From: Lineus longissimus
Lineage: Eukaryota; Nemertea; Pilidiophora; Heteronemertea; Lineidae
Direction of reading: 5' to 3'
Assembly (NCBI RefSeq): GCF_910592395.1
Contig: NC_088318.1
Span: 12,960,349-13,020,348, forward strand
DNA length: 60,000 bases
The stretch's first letter is position 1. Each line of letters opens with the position of its first letter. Shown here in pieces: positions 46,906-58,391 of this stretch. Position numbers and translations under genes: made by a program. The notes beneath the pieces were generated by a model. That model made no database searches and was not told the origin of the DNA. It was given only the letters and a program-made list of their open reading frames with translations.

Positions 46906-49109
46906 TTTGAGGCAAAATATTCTGTCAGAAGACAGAAACAGATCAAGCTGTTTCAAGCAATGTATTAGCCAGCATACTCAAATGCAAAAGTGCATTGATT
47001 GAAACTAGCTTCGTGGAATCTATGATGGGAATTCCCCACGTATTCAAAGCCACCGACCGAAAAAACATCAACATGAGCACGATTGATTGTTGCTGGTTTG
47101 AATGGACAACCTGAAACTTTCTTCAAAGTATATGATAATAGGACAATCACTTCTTCAACAAATCAGTTACAATCAAAATTGAATGCGCTTTTTGATAATC
47201 ATCTGTATGGACAAGAACCTGCATTAATCCCTCTTAAATCATCTCACGTACTTTTTTTCAATTAGCATATTCTACTGCCAAGTTAACCCCCCTAGCCACA
47301 ACCATCAGGCATATAAAACTCATCAAAAAACATTCCTTTTGAGATAAAAGTAAAACTGATCCAGAGTCGCAAGCAGGCAATAACATGATTTGTACGACTT
47401 TGATGAAACATACAAAGCCAATTGAAAAGTAACATCTTGGGGAGGTTTCTATTCCTGGTGTTATGTGGCTTCGACTTATTAGCATGATATGATGAGATGG
47501 AGATTGCCTCCAGACATGACAAAAGAAGGCTTAGTTTTCCAATACTGGTACGGAGGTAAACTGAATATTGCCAAGAATGAATAAAGACTATAATTCTTGA
47601 TATTGCTCATTGATAAAGGAACTGTCACTGTCTGTGGGGTGATGATGAACAAGACGTAAGTTCAGGTATTACTGCAACATGCAGCCAATTAGTGTATTTA
47701 CTCAGATAACAGTATCAGTCCAAGTATAAAAGCATTTTACAAGTTACTGTTTTTACAGGCAAGATTTCTTCTAACGAATTCATTTCACAACTGACATTTT
47801 TAGAATGACAGAGAGAACCAATCATGCATTTTCACTTCATTGTGCATTCATTTATGCAGAGATTATCCCTTCCCGTCTTCATTAATGATCATCAATCATT
47901 TAGTTATGATCCTTTTAGCCCAAAATAACATTTTCAGATTTCTTTAAGCAATCAACATGTCCTGCTTTCTGCTTGAGCAGCTGGTACCTGCAGTCATAAA
48001 TATAACTAAACCTAAAAAATTTCATGTGTTTCTTTTTTTAACAATCAGAAACAGAAACTGGCTGAATTCATCAAGCAACTTGGAGTAAATATCCAACAAT
48101 ATAATACAGTCATCTTACTGATACTTATAAAATCACGAAACACAATTAGAAGCTAAAATTGTTTTTTTTACATATCAAACCATTGACGACTTAAAAATAC
48201 AAGGCAAGGCTAGCAGCAAGGACAAACAATTGGAAAATTCTAGCTGAGGATCTCGCCAAACAAAAGGTCACCAAGCGGATAAAGCAACAGGTCAGGATGT
48301 CATCCCTCATCAAAGGAAACAATGGAACCATCCCAAGACTGTATGCAATTAATTACCTTCCTTGGTAATTAATTACACTCGTTATGAAACAATTATCCAT
48401 AGATGTAGGTCCTTGCTTGCTTGATTACCATTTCAAAATTTGTAGGTTAAGTACATGTAATTGTCATCGTGGAACTACCTAGCTCTTATAAGGAAGTGAC
48501 CGTTTCAAGTTTTCCTTGCCTTTCTAATCACCACCCTGATATCTTGGAACATTGGTAAAAGAGCATCCCAAAGTTGATTCTAGTCGACCGGTTTCTGGAA
48601 GTACCAATTATTCCGAGCCCATCAATCACCAACATAAATCACAAAATTCATTACAAAGTACCAGAGGAAACTGAATGGCAGCTCTCATTGACCAATGACT
48701 TGTATTTTTTTAATTAATTACCAACTTTAATAAATACATTTCTGAATTTTTCAACCAGTCAGTAGTATTGCATAAAAAATCATTCAAAATACTGTCAATT
48801 GCTAAACCCAACAAGATAAATCACAACTGACCAAATTTCTGTGTGTAATATTGCCACACTGACATGAAATTGGAATTCGGAGAGAAAAACGGTCATTCAA
48901 GGGGCAAACGTCTTATCATATCATGATCAAGGACATGATTTTCAATTAATCCTTGATAATATAAACACTGATTATAGGTAACTATGGCAACAACACAACA
49001 GATAAGCCATCACCCATAGTGATGATCAATTATGGGGATTTATGGCTGAGCAGCTAGCTTCATATCATCTATTTTGATCAAAATAAATTTGATTTAATGA
49101 CAGGCCTGA

Positions 49110-49530
49110 GCTATAAGCCGCACTTACACCACCTGAAAATGGACCACCAATCTTGGTTCGGGAACCAATGCCGCACCATCGAAAATCCACCAAGCGCTTA
49201 CACCAGCGCTGCAGCTAGTTATAAAATCCGGCTACAGATGGCGCGCAAACAATAAGCAGAACGCGGAAAGCCTTGGCAGAAAGCGCCATTTCGAAAGCGC
49301 CGCCTGGAGCCGAACCATCTAACTAGCTAATTGCCGATCCATTTGCGCTTACACCACGACAAAGCCGAGCTTTTAACAAGCCGGGCGAATTTGGACCATC
49401 AAGCTTGGTGGGACAAATTCGCTCGGCAATTTGTATCGGCAATGGATTGCCGAACCAATTTGTCGCGGCAATGTGGTGGTGTAAGTGCAATTGGTCCACC
49501 AATATTTCGTGGTGTAAGCGCAGCTTTAGC
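49110..49530. mobile_element. Foldback MITE-like element
   Basis: The ends are imperfect inverted repeats: GCTATAAGCCGCACTTACAC at the left and, on the opposite strand from the right, GCTAAAGCTGCGCTTACACC. The core motif GCGCTTACACCAC occurs five times: forward at 49120, 49194 and 49345, inverted at 49475-49488 and 49508-49521. An internal hairpin pairs GCCGGGCGAATTTG with CAAATTCGCTCGGC (about 49380-49434). The element is more GC-rich than its surroundings and has no coding capacity. Confidence 0.65.
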
Positions 49531-52519
49531 GTTTTGGTCATTGGGGCAACACATCTCTTTGTCCTGTGTCAGTCTGAAAATCATTTCTAGTGACCCTTCA
49601 GAGGATATTGCCCCCATCTAGCTAAATATGGCCCTGGAGGATACTTTAATAAATTAACAGCACAGTCACCATGACGATTCATGAAATGGTACAATGTCAA
49701 TGACCTTTTCCAACTTCACAAATAATTTAAAATCTGGCAACAGATGAAATGAATCGTATTGAGGATGCGGTGAAGCCACCACTTCTGCACAGCTGGATGA
49801 GTCGATATAAAGGGGATCCATAAGTTAAGCAAATGGTTAAAATACTTCAGTGATAACTATTTTTTTTGCCAAAATTATAGTTGCGCCATGAAGTAGGAGT
49901 CTGGCTGTGGTCGTCACAGCCATTGTTTCTCTTGATAAAAAAAATCCGCTTGTTTTAAATGGTTGCTAAGTGGTCCATCACAGTATCATTTATTAATTCA
50001 ATAACCTGAAAAATGAATGTATGCATTTTTTACCCAACAATGATGGACGATCCTAATTAATCCTGATTCTAATTTAATCCTAAAATTTGTGCCTGACAGG
50101 TTTACGTTCAGAATGAGAAGGAAATATTTTTGCAGCAATTGGTTTGATTGATGGTTTTCTCAATTTGAAAAATTATGCTGGTTTTTAAAATCTGGGTTGA
50201 CTTAGAAGAAAAAAATATTAGTTTAAAAGAATATTTGATTTTGACAACCTGTACACATACACTACATGTAAGCCTATCATAATCAGCAATGGTTCAACAG
50301 TCAGTAATGGAGCTTCGAATTGAAAAAGTTGAATAAGTCTGTCAAATAGTCTCTTGGGAAACTAGGTAAAAGATCTTGCCAGTATTGTAGGTGAAAGTAC
50401 AATGGATCTTGCATTCTAACCTAATGGCAGCTTGTGGTGAAAGGACACAAATTCATATAGGCCAGCACTGCCGCGTTCCAGTGACCGAATTTATCCGAGG
50501 CATCGAAGGCAATTGCCTCTGATTCCCACCCTGTTGCCGCGATGCCCTTTATATTTCTTCCATCATAAAGGCTACTTTGTTTTCACTGATTCCCATTTCT
50601 AGTGTGCCCTTTTTCACCAACCTAACAAGAGAACCCTTTCTTGCGGCAAACATCGCTGTGACCTTTTAAAAGCAAATTTCGATGCCTGTGTTTCTCTTGC
50701 GACATCCTACAACATGAATCCTCTTTACGCATGTTTCCATGAGGGTTTCTATTGCATGTATTGAGTAAAATTGCCTGATATTGTCTGGATGGCCATTGGC
50801 GTGCCCCTCAAAATAGCCTTCCTGCCCTCTCAAAAAGTACGCCAAAGTATGAAAGTTGAAACTGCAAAACAAAATGGTTGCAAATATTCCCAGGTATACA
50901 GTATACTACAAAGGTTTTATTGCTGACAGCTTCCCCTCCACAAGCGATATTAATGGTCGTGCTGACATTAATTGAGCTAATTACTGTTGCAATCATGGAC
51001 TGTTTTATAAAATAATGACCAAATACCACATCAATTTTCAGTATACACTGACATACTGTTGCTGTACATTTCATCAAAAGGGAAAATTTGCACGCAGTCA
51101 GATCAACTGGGTTTTTATATTGCTGGTTTTTATTCATGAGAAAAAAATTTTAGACCACAAGTTTTGTACATTTCATGCAAATTGCAAGTTATTTTATCAG
51201 GCCTTGAGCCATCATCATTAGTTTAAAATCAAAAGTGTTGGGCTAGTCCATCAGCCAGGATCAATGGATCCAATTTTAATGCAAATTTTGTTGAATAGTT
51301 GGTAGGCAAAAAACAGCAACTTTCAACACATACTGAGTAACTTACCTATAAGCTACCGTATATAGACCTCAAAACAGATGGGAATTTTAGTTCAAGCAGT
51401 GGCAATGAGTGGATCCAGCAGACAGCATGCATATATGTCGTCATCCTCAAGCTTATTATATCGGCTTACTGGACTTTGCGCAATATTTCGCCAAAAAAGT
51501 ATTCTAGGCAACGGTCCCTAGGTGACTTTTCCTATTCATAATACACAGCCTGTCCATCCTAGATCGTGGTTACATGGGGAGTAATCGTTGTAAAATCAGG
51601 CCAAACGCAAAGACAGTTAACCCGGGTACCACTATGTTTACGATGCGAACAAGCCGTGTAAGTCATTATCAGCATTTTGTTCATTGAACATTTGCGGGTA
51701 CAGCGTCACAGGGAGCAGCATTGAACGGTAAACAGGTTCACATCATATTCAGACAACGGCTTGTAACGGCCATACAGGAAATGATTCGTATCAAAAACCG
51801 ACGATCAAAACTATTCGCTTGCTGAGAGTATACATTACGCGCATACATTACATTCAGACATTTGAGCTTCCAAGCTTTGAGAAATAACAGGTCACGTGCG
51901 AATTTGGCATGTAATTTTGGTGATTTACGTGAGTACATTTTCAACCCCGAAAAGTGTGAAGTGAAGTTATGCTTTTATTTAGTAAAAATCGGTAGGCATG
52001 TCCAACAAGACATGTGTCTCAGCTGCCTGGGTGGATGTGGGTCATCACTCACTGGTGACTGACACCATGTATCGAACTTGACGTACCGGGGTAAAACATA
52101 ATGGTCACTCCCCCATTTCGCTCGTTTCCTTTCGTTGCGCAAAGTCCAGTAAGCCTACTAAACTATATCTGGTCAGTGCATGAGACAATCCCAAACACAA
52201 GTTCATAGAACACGTATCAGCGTGCAACAAGTAACTGCATGTACTGCCATATTTGTTTATGTGATTCAAAACAAAGCAGTGATGCAAATTTATGCAGGTC
52301 TTGAATTTTTATAGGCATTTCAGTGATCAGAGGGCCTGCTGTACAGCACGGTACAGTACGCTCACACTGAAATATTGTTTGTATCTATGGCAAACACATA
52401 ATCTCTACCCTCAATCAGCAGTGATCAGTCTGCCAATCTCGTTTTCTGACCCTTGGGAATGGGATATGTGAAAAACAGGACAGACAGTTTAAGGCTAGAC
52501 TGATTCCATTGGTAACCAG

Positions 52520-52770
52520 TTGAGTTCCAGTGGAGAGTAGGGCCTAGAGTACATGTCCTCAGTGGTGTTCACAGAATCCAGAGTTGTTCCAGTAGTCACC
52601 AATGGTTTCCAGTAGAGGAATGAAGACCAGGGCTAACCATTTGTATTCTCGGATTGGTACTATTGGTATTCCAGTGTAGTCTTTAGTGTTCCAGTGGAGA
52701 ACTGTAAAGTTCCAGTGGAACTGACTTGAGCTCGAGTGTGGAAGGGTCACCAGGGGTGTTCCAGTCAAGC
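52520..52770. repeat. Degenerate TTCCAGTGGA minisatellite
   Basis: TTCCAGT with G/A-rich context occurs about seven times at irregular spacing, near 52528, 52583, 52605, 52669, 52689, 52710 and 52760. Confidence 0.6.
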
Positions 52771-52931
52771 CAGTACAACCAGGGCCACTGGATTTTAGCC
52801 TGAAATTGTAAATATTTTAAGGCCTACCTACCCAAAAAATAACAATCATATTATTATGCAATACATGAATACATTGTGATTGTAGACTGCATACACGAAA
52901 TTAGGCATTTATACTATAGCAAACGACTCAC

Positions 52932-53049
52932 CTTGTAGTACAGAATCACCAACCACTTGCAAATGAAGTATTTGATTGGCACCGATGCATAGCACCAGTA
53001 TCTTCCAAATAATCTGCCATACAGTTATCCTCTCATTGCCTGGCATCAT
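52932..53049 (-). CDS. Candidate first exon of hexosaminidase (signal-anchor)
   Basis: An open minus-strand frame with ATG at 53047-53049 (an adjacent ATG follows, and another in frame at 53062-53064) runs MPGNERITVWQIIWKILVLC, then IGANQILHLQVVGDSVLQ, to a strong GTGAGT donor at 52930-52931. It leaves in phase 1, the phase needed by the hexosaminidase exon at 39291, giving ...SVLQ-E-YKDSKPAAAP. It is out of frame for the TPR gene's acceptor. The hydrophobic stretch could be a type II anchor or signal peptide, though it carries some polar residues. A one-in-three phase match is weak support; treat as a hypothesis. Confidence 0.35.
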
Positions 53050-53628
53050 ACAATGTATCCTCATACACGCAACAACCAATACATCCAGTGATCCACAGAA
53101 ATCTGGGCACAATACCAGGACCCAGGATAGTAACTGGAACTGTAACTGGAACTGGAAGTGACTTGCCAGTGGCAATGTCCACTATGCAGGCTAATCCGGG
53201 AGATTAATCCACTGAAAATGGTAAACACTGGTAGTGGTATGTCAATGTCAAAGCCCTACCGACTCTGTACTGTTTTACTTTTAGTGTACATGAATGGAGC
53301 TGTTCAATGACCACATTTTGGGTAAACTCATCAATACCATACCGCATGCATAAACCAATTTATTAAGTCGCACTCTGCTTATACTGTGAACAACTTAGTA
53401 AACATCAGACAAAAAAGAGCGCTAATGCATAAAATTCTATTGAAATATCCTGCATGTAGTGAACTGTCGGAACGCCATCGCCGTATCGAGTCACAAAAGC
53501 AGAAGACACAAGGCTCAGTATAGCGCCTCTAGTGTCAACATTGAAACCAAAAAAATACAAAGTCCTACGGTGGCTGGAAAGTGTCATCATAATTTTTTTC
53601 TGGATTTTTTATTTTTCAATTAAAGCGT

Positions 53629-53732
53629 TAAATATATTCCTCATACAAGCGTGAATCATTTCGACGTACTGAGATGTGAAAGACCCCTATTGGCGAGTTT
53701 GTGTAACTTCATCTTGCCTGCCTAGCTGCGCA
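53629..53732 (+). repeat. Dispersed repeat, ACAAGCGTGAAT family (copy 2)
   Basis: TTAAATATATTCCTCATACA, AGCGTGAATCATTTCG and AAGACCCCTATTGGCGAGTT align with 41323-41425. Confidence 0.65.
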
Positions 53733-54123
53733 CGCCCTGCCTAGATTGTCCCTTTAAAAGTGATAGGTCACCAACACTGGTGTCACAATCCGCCATTTGT
53801 GACAATGTCCTGTCCTGGAGGAGGCACTACCACCAAGACAGATAAGCATTTCAGGATCTGATGACAAGTAAGACAGTCACAACTAAGATTGGTGATGGAG
53901 ACAACCTGTGTCAGATCGATAAAGCAAGACTAAGCTTCTTGAACTCCCAGCTCTTTAGAGCACACAAGGCATTCATCTGTCCGTCATTAAGTTTCCCAAG
54001 GAAGACACATATTCATTTACTCTTGGTGCATATTTGTATCATTCATGGACATAGTGGATCGTCCTGCTGGTGAAGAGAGTGTCCATTGCTTCTGGTGGCA
54101 GCTGTGTCCATAAGGGCATAGAC

Positions 54124-54213
54124 CTTCACCTTGCTACTAGTACAGGGCCGGGCCAGGGTCACAGGCCTTGGGCCTAGATCTTCACCTTGCTACTAGTACA
54201 GGGCCAGGGTCAC
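54124..54213. repeat. Direct duplication, ~35-40 bp
   Basis: CTTCACCTTGCTACTAGTAC plus AGGGCC...AGGGTCACA occurs at 54124-54163 (with an extra GGGCC) and at 54180-54213. Confidence 0.8.
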
Positions 54214-55647
54214 AATCAACAGAGCCACCAGTGACATCTTTGTCTGACTGGTAAATGGACAAACATATTGGAGTGAAGAACAGTCAAGAAAATGTTTCGA
54301 TCCAAAAGTTAAATAATTAGATATCAGGTTATTTATTCCAGGTTTGAATAACATGACATAAACTTATACAAAATGTCTATAAAATGACCAGTGAATACAA
54401 GGTTTACAACAATGCTAGATGCAAGTGCATTCATACACATATTAAGTGAAATGAGACCCTCCAGGCCCCCCCCCCCAAATTACTCAAATATAATAAACAA
54501 CCAACCCTTATAAAGTGATAGATTACCCAACATATGATTGCTAGATAACTAGCATTTAAGAGCTAGATTACCAACACTTTTAAAGTGCTACGTAGATCAC
54601 CCACATATTGCAAGCAAAGTTGCCTCATTAAACAACGCAAGATACAGAAGCCCTACAGCCGAGGTAATGGGACAATCACTTTTAAAGGGAGCCTATGGGC
54701 CCGAGCCACATATGTCAGATTAATTTACACACAAAGACCGCAATAGGAATCTCTCCTACAAGTATGTCACAGAAAATTGAAGCTATTCACGCGTGTATGA
54801 GAAATATAATGATTGCTGAATCAAACACAATCCCAGGCCCTCATCAGTAAAAACTAGTCACGTAAAGACTAATACTAGTTGACACCGCAGCTCCTGCCTG
54901 TAAGTTCTCCTTTATGTATTCATCTTTTCGAAAGAGACACGACAGAATGGTTCGACCGCCCTACATGTCGGAGATGAATATTTAGAATATAAATGCGAAC
55001 AATTATATGTAGGTGAGTCTTGATTATTTGCACCAACAGTCAATGCACTGAACCTAATGTACAAACGAACACATAGAAAGCATCCTTCAGTATAAATATC
55101 CAAAAATTATTCACTGGAATGATGAAAATGATTATATACAATACTATGGAAGCTGTGAAACTAAAAGGTCTGACATATCAATCGGTTCGTTGTTCGTAAA
55201 CTTTCTTGCATTGTCTTAAAATCAACTTGGCTCAATTCCGACGGAACGCTGTGTCATATGGTATCGTTAAGATAGAAATAAAACATTCAGACACGATACG
55301 CTAACTCAACAATTACGAGATATAACACCCCTGCCATTACAACATAAATTTTGCCTTCATATTTCAAGCCAATGGTTCTTGACAGCCCTGGAGTAGCCAG
55401 ATTGGCTCGTATTATATTCATTCAATCATTCTTAGACTATTAAAGACAATGAGAAAACCTTTGACTCCTAAAGAACATCCACGATACACACATGGATAGG
55501 CCCATATCATGATTACTAAGCGTCTCGTCAACAGCTGTTCTGACAAGCTCACTGCACCAATAGTCCCTCAAGTGATTCCCTAGGGTATTTGAAGCACCAT
55601 GTAATTATAATCCAAGATACGGCGCATATCAGATCATTTGGAAAATC

Positions 55648-55800
55648 TCAATAGTTGTAGGCAAAATCGTAATTTGGTGGATCGTCGGGGATTGGTGGTG
55701 GGGTTTCTGGTATGGTGATTCCCTCTGTGTCCAGAAGGCGGAGCTTGATTTCCATCCCGAGCAGGATTTCGAGATCTTGTGTTGTTTGGTCGCTCACCAT
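55648..55800 (-). CDS. ELMO: ELMO last exon (PxxP tail)
   Basis: 153 bp; acceptor AG at 55801-55802, phase 0, stop TGA at 55648-55650. It encodes [20 protein letters not shown], then [20 protein letters not shown] and ends AYNY. The PPPIP core is the DOCK SH3 ligand. Confidence 0.95.
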   Translation of the reverse strand: MVSDQTTQDLEILLGMEIKLRLLDTEGITIPETPPPIPDDPPNYDFAYNY

Positions 55801-56110
55801 CTGAAGAAAAGATAAGTCAGTTCATAAGATTTGGATGTGGTGTTAACATCACGTACAAACCGAACCGAAACCGAACCTTATTAACGTATGAGAACTTTGC
55901 TCAACTTGAAGGCACACAGCAATTAGCGCTCACTTGCACAAAAATGTCTCTAAAATGCTTCTTTTTGGTCCAATTTTGAAATTTCAAAGATCCACAGAGT
56001 ATGGACAAATATCTTTCCATTCCAGCTATAGGATTTCGCAATGAGGAAAAGGAAATGGTCTGAAATCCTCCTAAATTTGGAAATTTGGCATCCCTGTATA
56101 ACCAACTCAC

Positions 56111-56242
56111 CTCGTTACCCAATAATGCATTGATGCCATCTGTCCACACACAGTAATCATACTCATTCGGACTGACGAAGTTGAGGGGTTCCCGGTCACC
56201 CACATCTGGCATGATGGAGAAGGCCAGCTTCACGAGCGTTGA
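56111..56242 (-). CDS. ELMO: ELMO exon (PH domain end)
   Basis: 132 bp; acceptor AG at 56243-56244, donor GTGAGT at 56109-56110, phase 0 in and out. It encodes STLVKLAFSIMPDVGDREPL then NFVSPNEYDYCVWTDGINAL, matching human LAFSI...[22 protein letters not shown]. Confidence 0.95.
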
Positions 56243-56759
56243 CTAAAAGAGAGAGGGGAAGAGTTTTTATGAAATTGTGTTCACTTCATGGATGGTTATG
56301 TCTAAATACAGTAGAACCTCCCTATTAAGGACACCCTCGGGGTTGACAAGTGCTGTCTGTAGTGTTTTGTATAACACCCTGTATATTGAGACCCGTGGTA
56401 CTTGTGTAGTTAGCGGAACATGAAAATAAAGACTGATAGATTGTTGGATTTAATTCTGTTTTAATCCGTTAATATCAAGTTAATCCTACCGTCACCGGTA
56501 GCTAAGACAGTACACTGTCCTTAATAGATGGGCATCCTGATTAGACAGGTCAAAACAGAATGGAAACAACCAATACAGACTCTTATTTCATTTGATGCAT
56601 CAGCATGGGTTTCAAGCATTTGATATTCCCGGCACAGAACAGCACATGATTGTGTTTGACTTTGAAGGACACTCTAGTCAAGGTCCCTCAAATTTCACAA
56701 AATTTGCACAAGAAGTACTGCTTTTTCCTGCAGATGTCCACAAAGACATCTTAGATTAC
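56243..56759 (-). other. ELMO intron with dispersed repeat
   Basis: 517 bp. Nearly half of it is a CTATTAAGGACA-family repeat at 56308-56540. Confidence 0.6.
56308..56540 (+). repeat. Dispersed repeat, CTATTAAGGACA family (copy 3)
   Basis: Begins ACAGTAGAACCTCCCTATTA then AGGACACCCTCGGGG and ends near CTGTCCTTAATAGATGGGCA. The two ends are partly inverted copies. The closest relatives in the window are 6683-6762 and 11002-11071. Confidence 0.65.
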
Positions 56760-56836
56760 CTTTCCTCGTTTTATTGTTGATGAAATGAGTGGACATTCGC
56801 TTCCAACCATGAGACTTTTGATATCGACAACAGATA
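56760..56836 (-). CDS. ELMO: ELMO exon (PH domain middle, diverged)
   Basis: 77 bp; acceptor AG at 56837-56838 (TCTTCTGCTTTCAG), donor GTAATC at 56758-56759, phase 1 in and 0 out. It encodes (L)SVVDIKSLMVGSECPLISS then TIKRGK, in the place of human LPVADIKAVVTGKDCPHM. The position, phase and VDIK..V.G..CP pattern support it. Confidence 0.8.
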
Positions 56837-57501
56837 CTGAAAGCAGAAGATAGAAGGGTTAAAAAAATATAAAAATATATACTATGTCGACAAGTTTAGG
56901 CCAGTGGAGGTGTGTTTAATCCTCATTACTCGAAAATATCTTAATAACTGAATGGAAAATGATATCATTATGGAAACTTTTTCGAAAGTGCTTTTATTTT
57001 ATACTGGCTGAGGTCTGTCGCAAGGTCTTTGACGAAATCTTTTCCCTATATCAACAGAAGCACAACTAGAAATTAATGGATGCATCAGCGATTCAATTGC
57101 TTTTGTGGCCTTGAAATGTCTTCCTTCACACAGGTAGCTTTTTCATTAAAGGGTATCTCGAAATCGAAATCGAAATGCACATTTTCTAGAAATTGGTGGT
57201 TTAATCCCGCCCGTACAGCTCGCTTCAATGCCGATGAAATTGCGCTACGCCGACGACGTTTTCGTTGATGACGTCACAACATGAATATTTTCGCGGTCGC
57301 GGTGGTTTACATTCAGCGATATTATAATAAATCTAATCAAAAATGGAAAATTTGAGCTTTACATTTATGATCAACAATTAAAAACGGACGTATTTCCGCA
57401 AAGTTGTAAATCACATCATAGTATCACTTTAATGTCCATTGGAAGTGTTGTGTTTTTCTCAACATTTTTTTCCCACATCTACAGAGTGTGAATAAACTTA
57501 C
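56837..57501 (-). other. ELMO intron with TTAA-flanked MITE-like insert
   Basis: 665 bp, of which 57150-57428 looks like an inserted element (listed separately). Confidence 0.5.
57150..57428. mobile_element. Possible TTAA-flanked MITE
   Basis: 279 bp bounded by TTAA (57146-57149 and 57429-57432). Termini AGGGTATC and, reverse-complemented, AGTGATAC are similar. It is richer in CpG than the surrounding intron, holding GCGCTACGCCGACGACGTTT and a TGACGTCA. Termini are short, so this is tentative. Confidence 0.35.
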
Positions 57502-57603
57502 ACTTATTTGGCAACAGATCGATTGTTGGCTGAGCATTTTCGTCACAGTCGCCGAAGTGGAAGACCTTGTGAGTTGGTGAGAGACGGCAGTAGATATGTT
57601 TAT
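57502..57603 (-). CDS. ELMO: ELMO exon (PH domain, CRLSP block)
   Basis: 102 bp; acceptor AG at 57604-57605, donor GTAAGT at 57500-57501, phase 1 in and 1 out. It encodes (D)KHIYCRLSPTHKVFHFGDC then DENAQPTIDLLPNK, matching human FWYCRLSPNHKVLHYGD. Confidence 0.93.
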
Positions 57604-57995
57604 CTGAAATAAGGATTGGAATAGACATAGGGCAAGTTGGTCAATTATTGGCTAAGGGCTCTCATCGCAGTTGCTACAGCGAGTGGGTGACAAATGGCAG
57701 TAAGCCCAGACATGTTGATCAGAAACATAAAATAGCCGAACTGGCTTTGGTGAGTTCAAAATTCCGAGAGTGCTCTATGATTAACTCTAAGATTCCACTT
57801 AAAAGACCTCTGAGAGTTTACAAGTACATACTGGTACATGACCCATTTATCTTTGACACAGTACTACATACCATACAAATGATATCTCTACAGCACATTC
57901 TAGAACACCTTGGTTAAAATGGTGTGCACATACATGTATTTTTTTCTGTGTATTTTGCAGTGCACCTCGTTTTCCAGCATAATGTTATTGCATAC
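57604..57995 (-). other. ELMO intron (392 bp)
   Basis: No feature recognised; an 89-codon plus-strand frame here looks random. Confidence 0.6.
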
Positions 57996-58111
57996 CTTTT
58001 ACTCTCTTGCCGTTGTTATATTTCTGAAATAACGTTCCCTCAACAAGGTAGTTCAGTCTTTGTTCTTTGATCAGTTCGAGAATCTCAGGTTTGATTTGTT
58101 CTCTGAGTTCA
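57996..58111 (-). CDS. ELMO: ELMO exon ([10 protein letters not shown] block)
   Basis: 116 bp; acceptor AG at 58112-58113, donor GTATGC at 57994-57995, phase 2 in and 1 out. It encodes [20 protein letters not shown] then [18 protein letters not shown], matching human [21 protein letters not shown]. Confidence 0.95.
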
Positions 58112-58221
58112 CTGCAATGCAAGAAGATATGGATTTAGAATCGCTTCGTTCAATCCAGCTGCAATAAATGGCATCCTAATTTTCTTCCACTGAATCGCTG
58201 AAGAAGAGACTCCAGACTTAC

Positions 58222-58391
58222 ACAATAGGTTTGGCCTGCGACTCCCACTCCTCCTTATTCACTCGTTCCTGCTGCCACATGTTAGTGATCTCCGCATACG
58301 TCAACTGATTCAGCTTGTTTTTGAACTGGTCGAACGTCTGTGGCAACGATTCTAATGCTCGGGTGATCTGTTCTTTTACAACGCTCAGAAC
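58222..58391 (-). CDS. ELMO: ELMO exon (helical linker)
   Basis: 170 bp; acceptor AG at 58392-58393, donor GTAAGT at 58220-58221, phase 0 in and 2 out. It encodes VLSVVKEQITRALESLPQTF, then DQFKNKLNQLTYAEITNMWQ, matching human VVREQIMRAL...DQFKSKLQNLSYTEI. Confidence 0.95.

Larger units (their letters stand above)
46922..52931. other. Noncoding DNA upstream of TPR gene
   Basis: 6 kb with no recognised exon. It must hold the TPR promoter and 5' UTR exon, which I cannot place. Contains a foldback element (49110-49530) and a TTCCAGT minisatellite (52520-52770). Confidence 0.5.
53065..55647. other. Intergenic DNA and probable ELMO 3' UTR
   Basis: No exon recognised. Contains a dispersed repeat (53629-53732) and a direct duplication (54124-54213). 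A minus-strand AATAAATAA near 54329-54338 might be the ELMO polyadenylation signal, giving a ~1.3-kb 3' UTR. Confidence 0.4.

Noticed and set aside
51738-52062. Overlapping short frames on both strands, considered as a TPR-gene first exon
   Set aside because: No donor in a matching phase or promoter signal could be supported.
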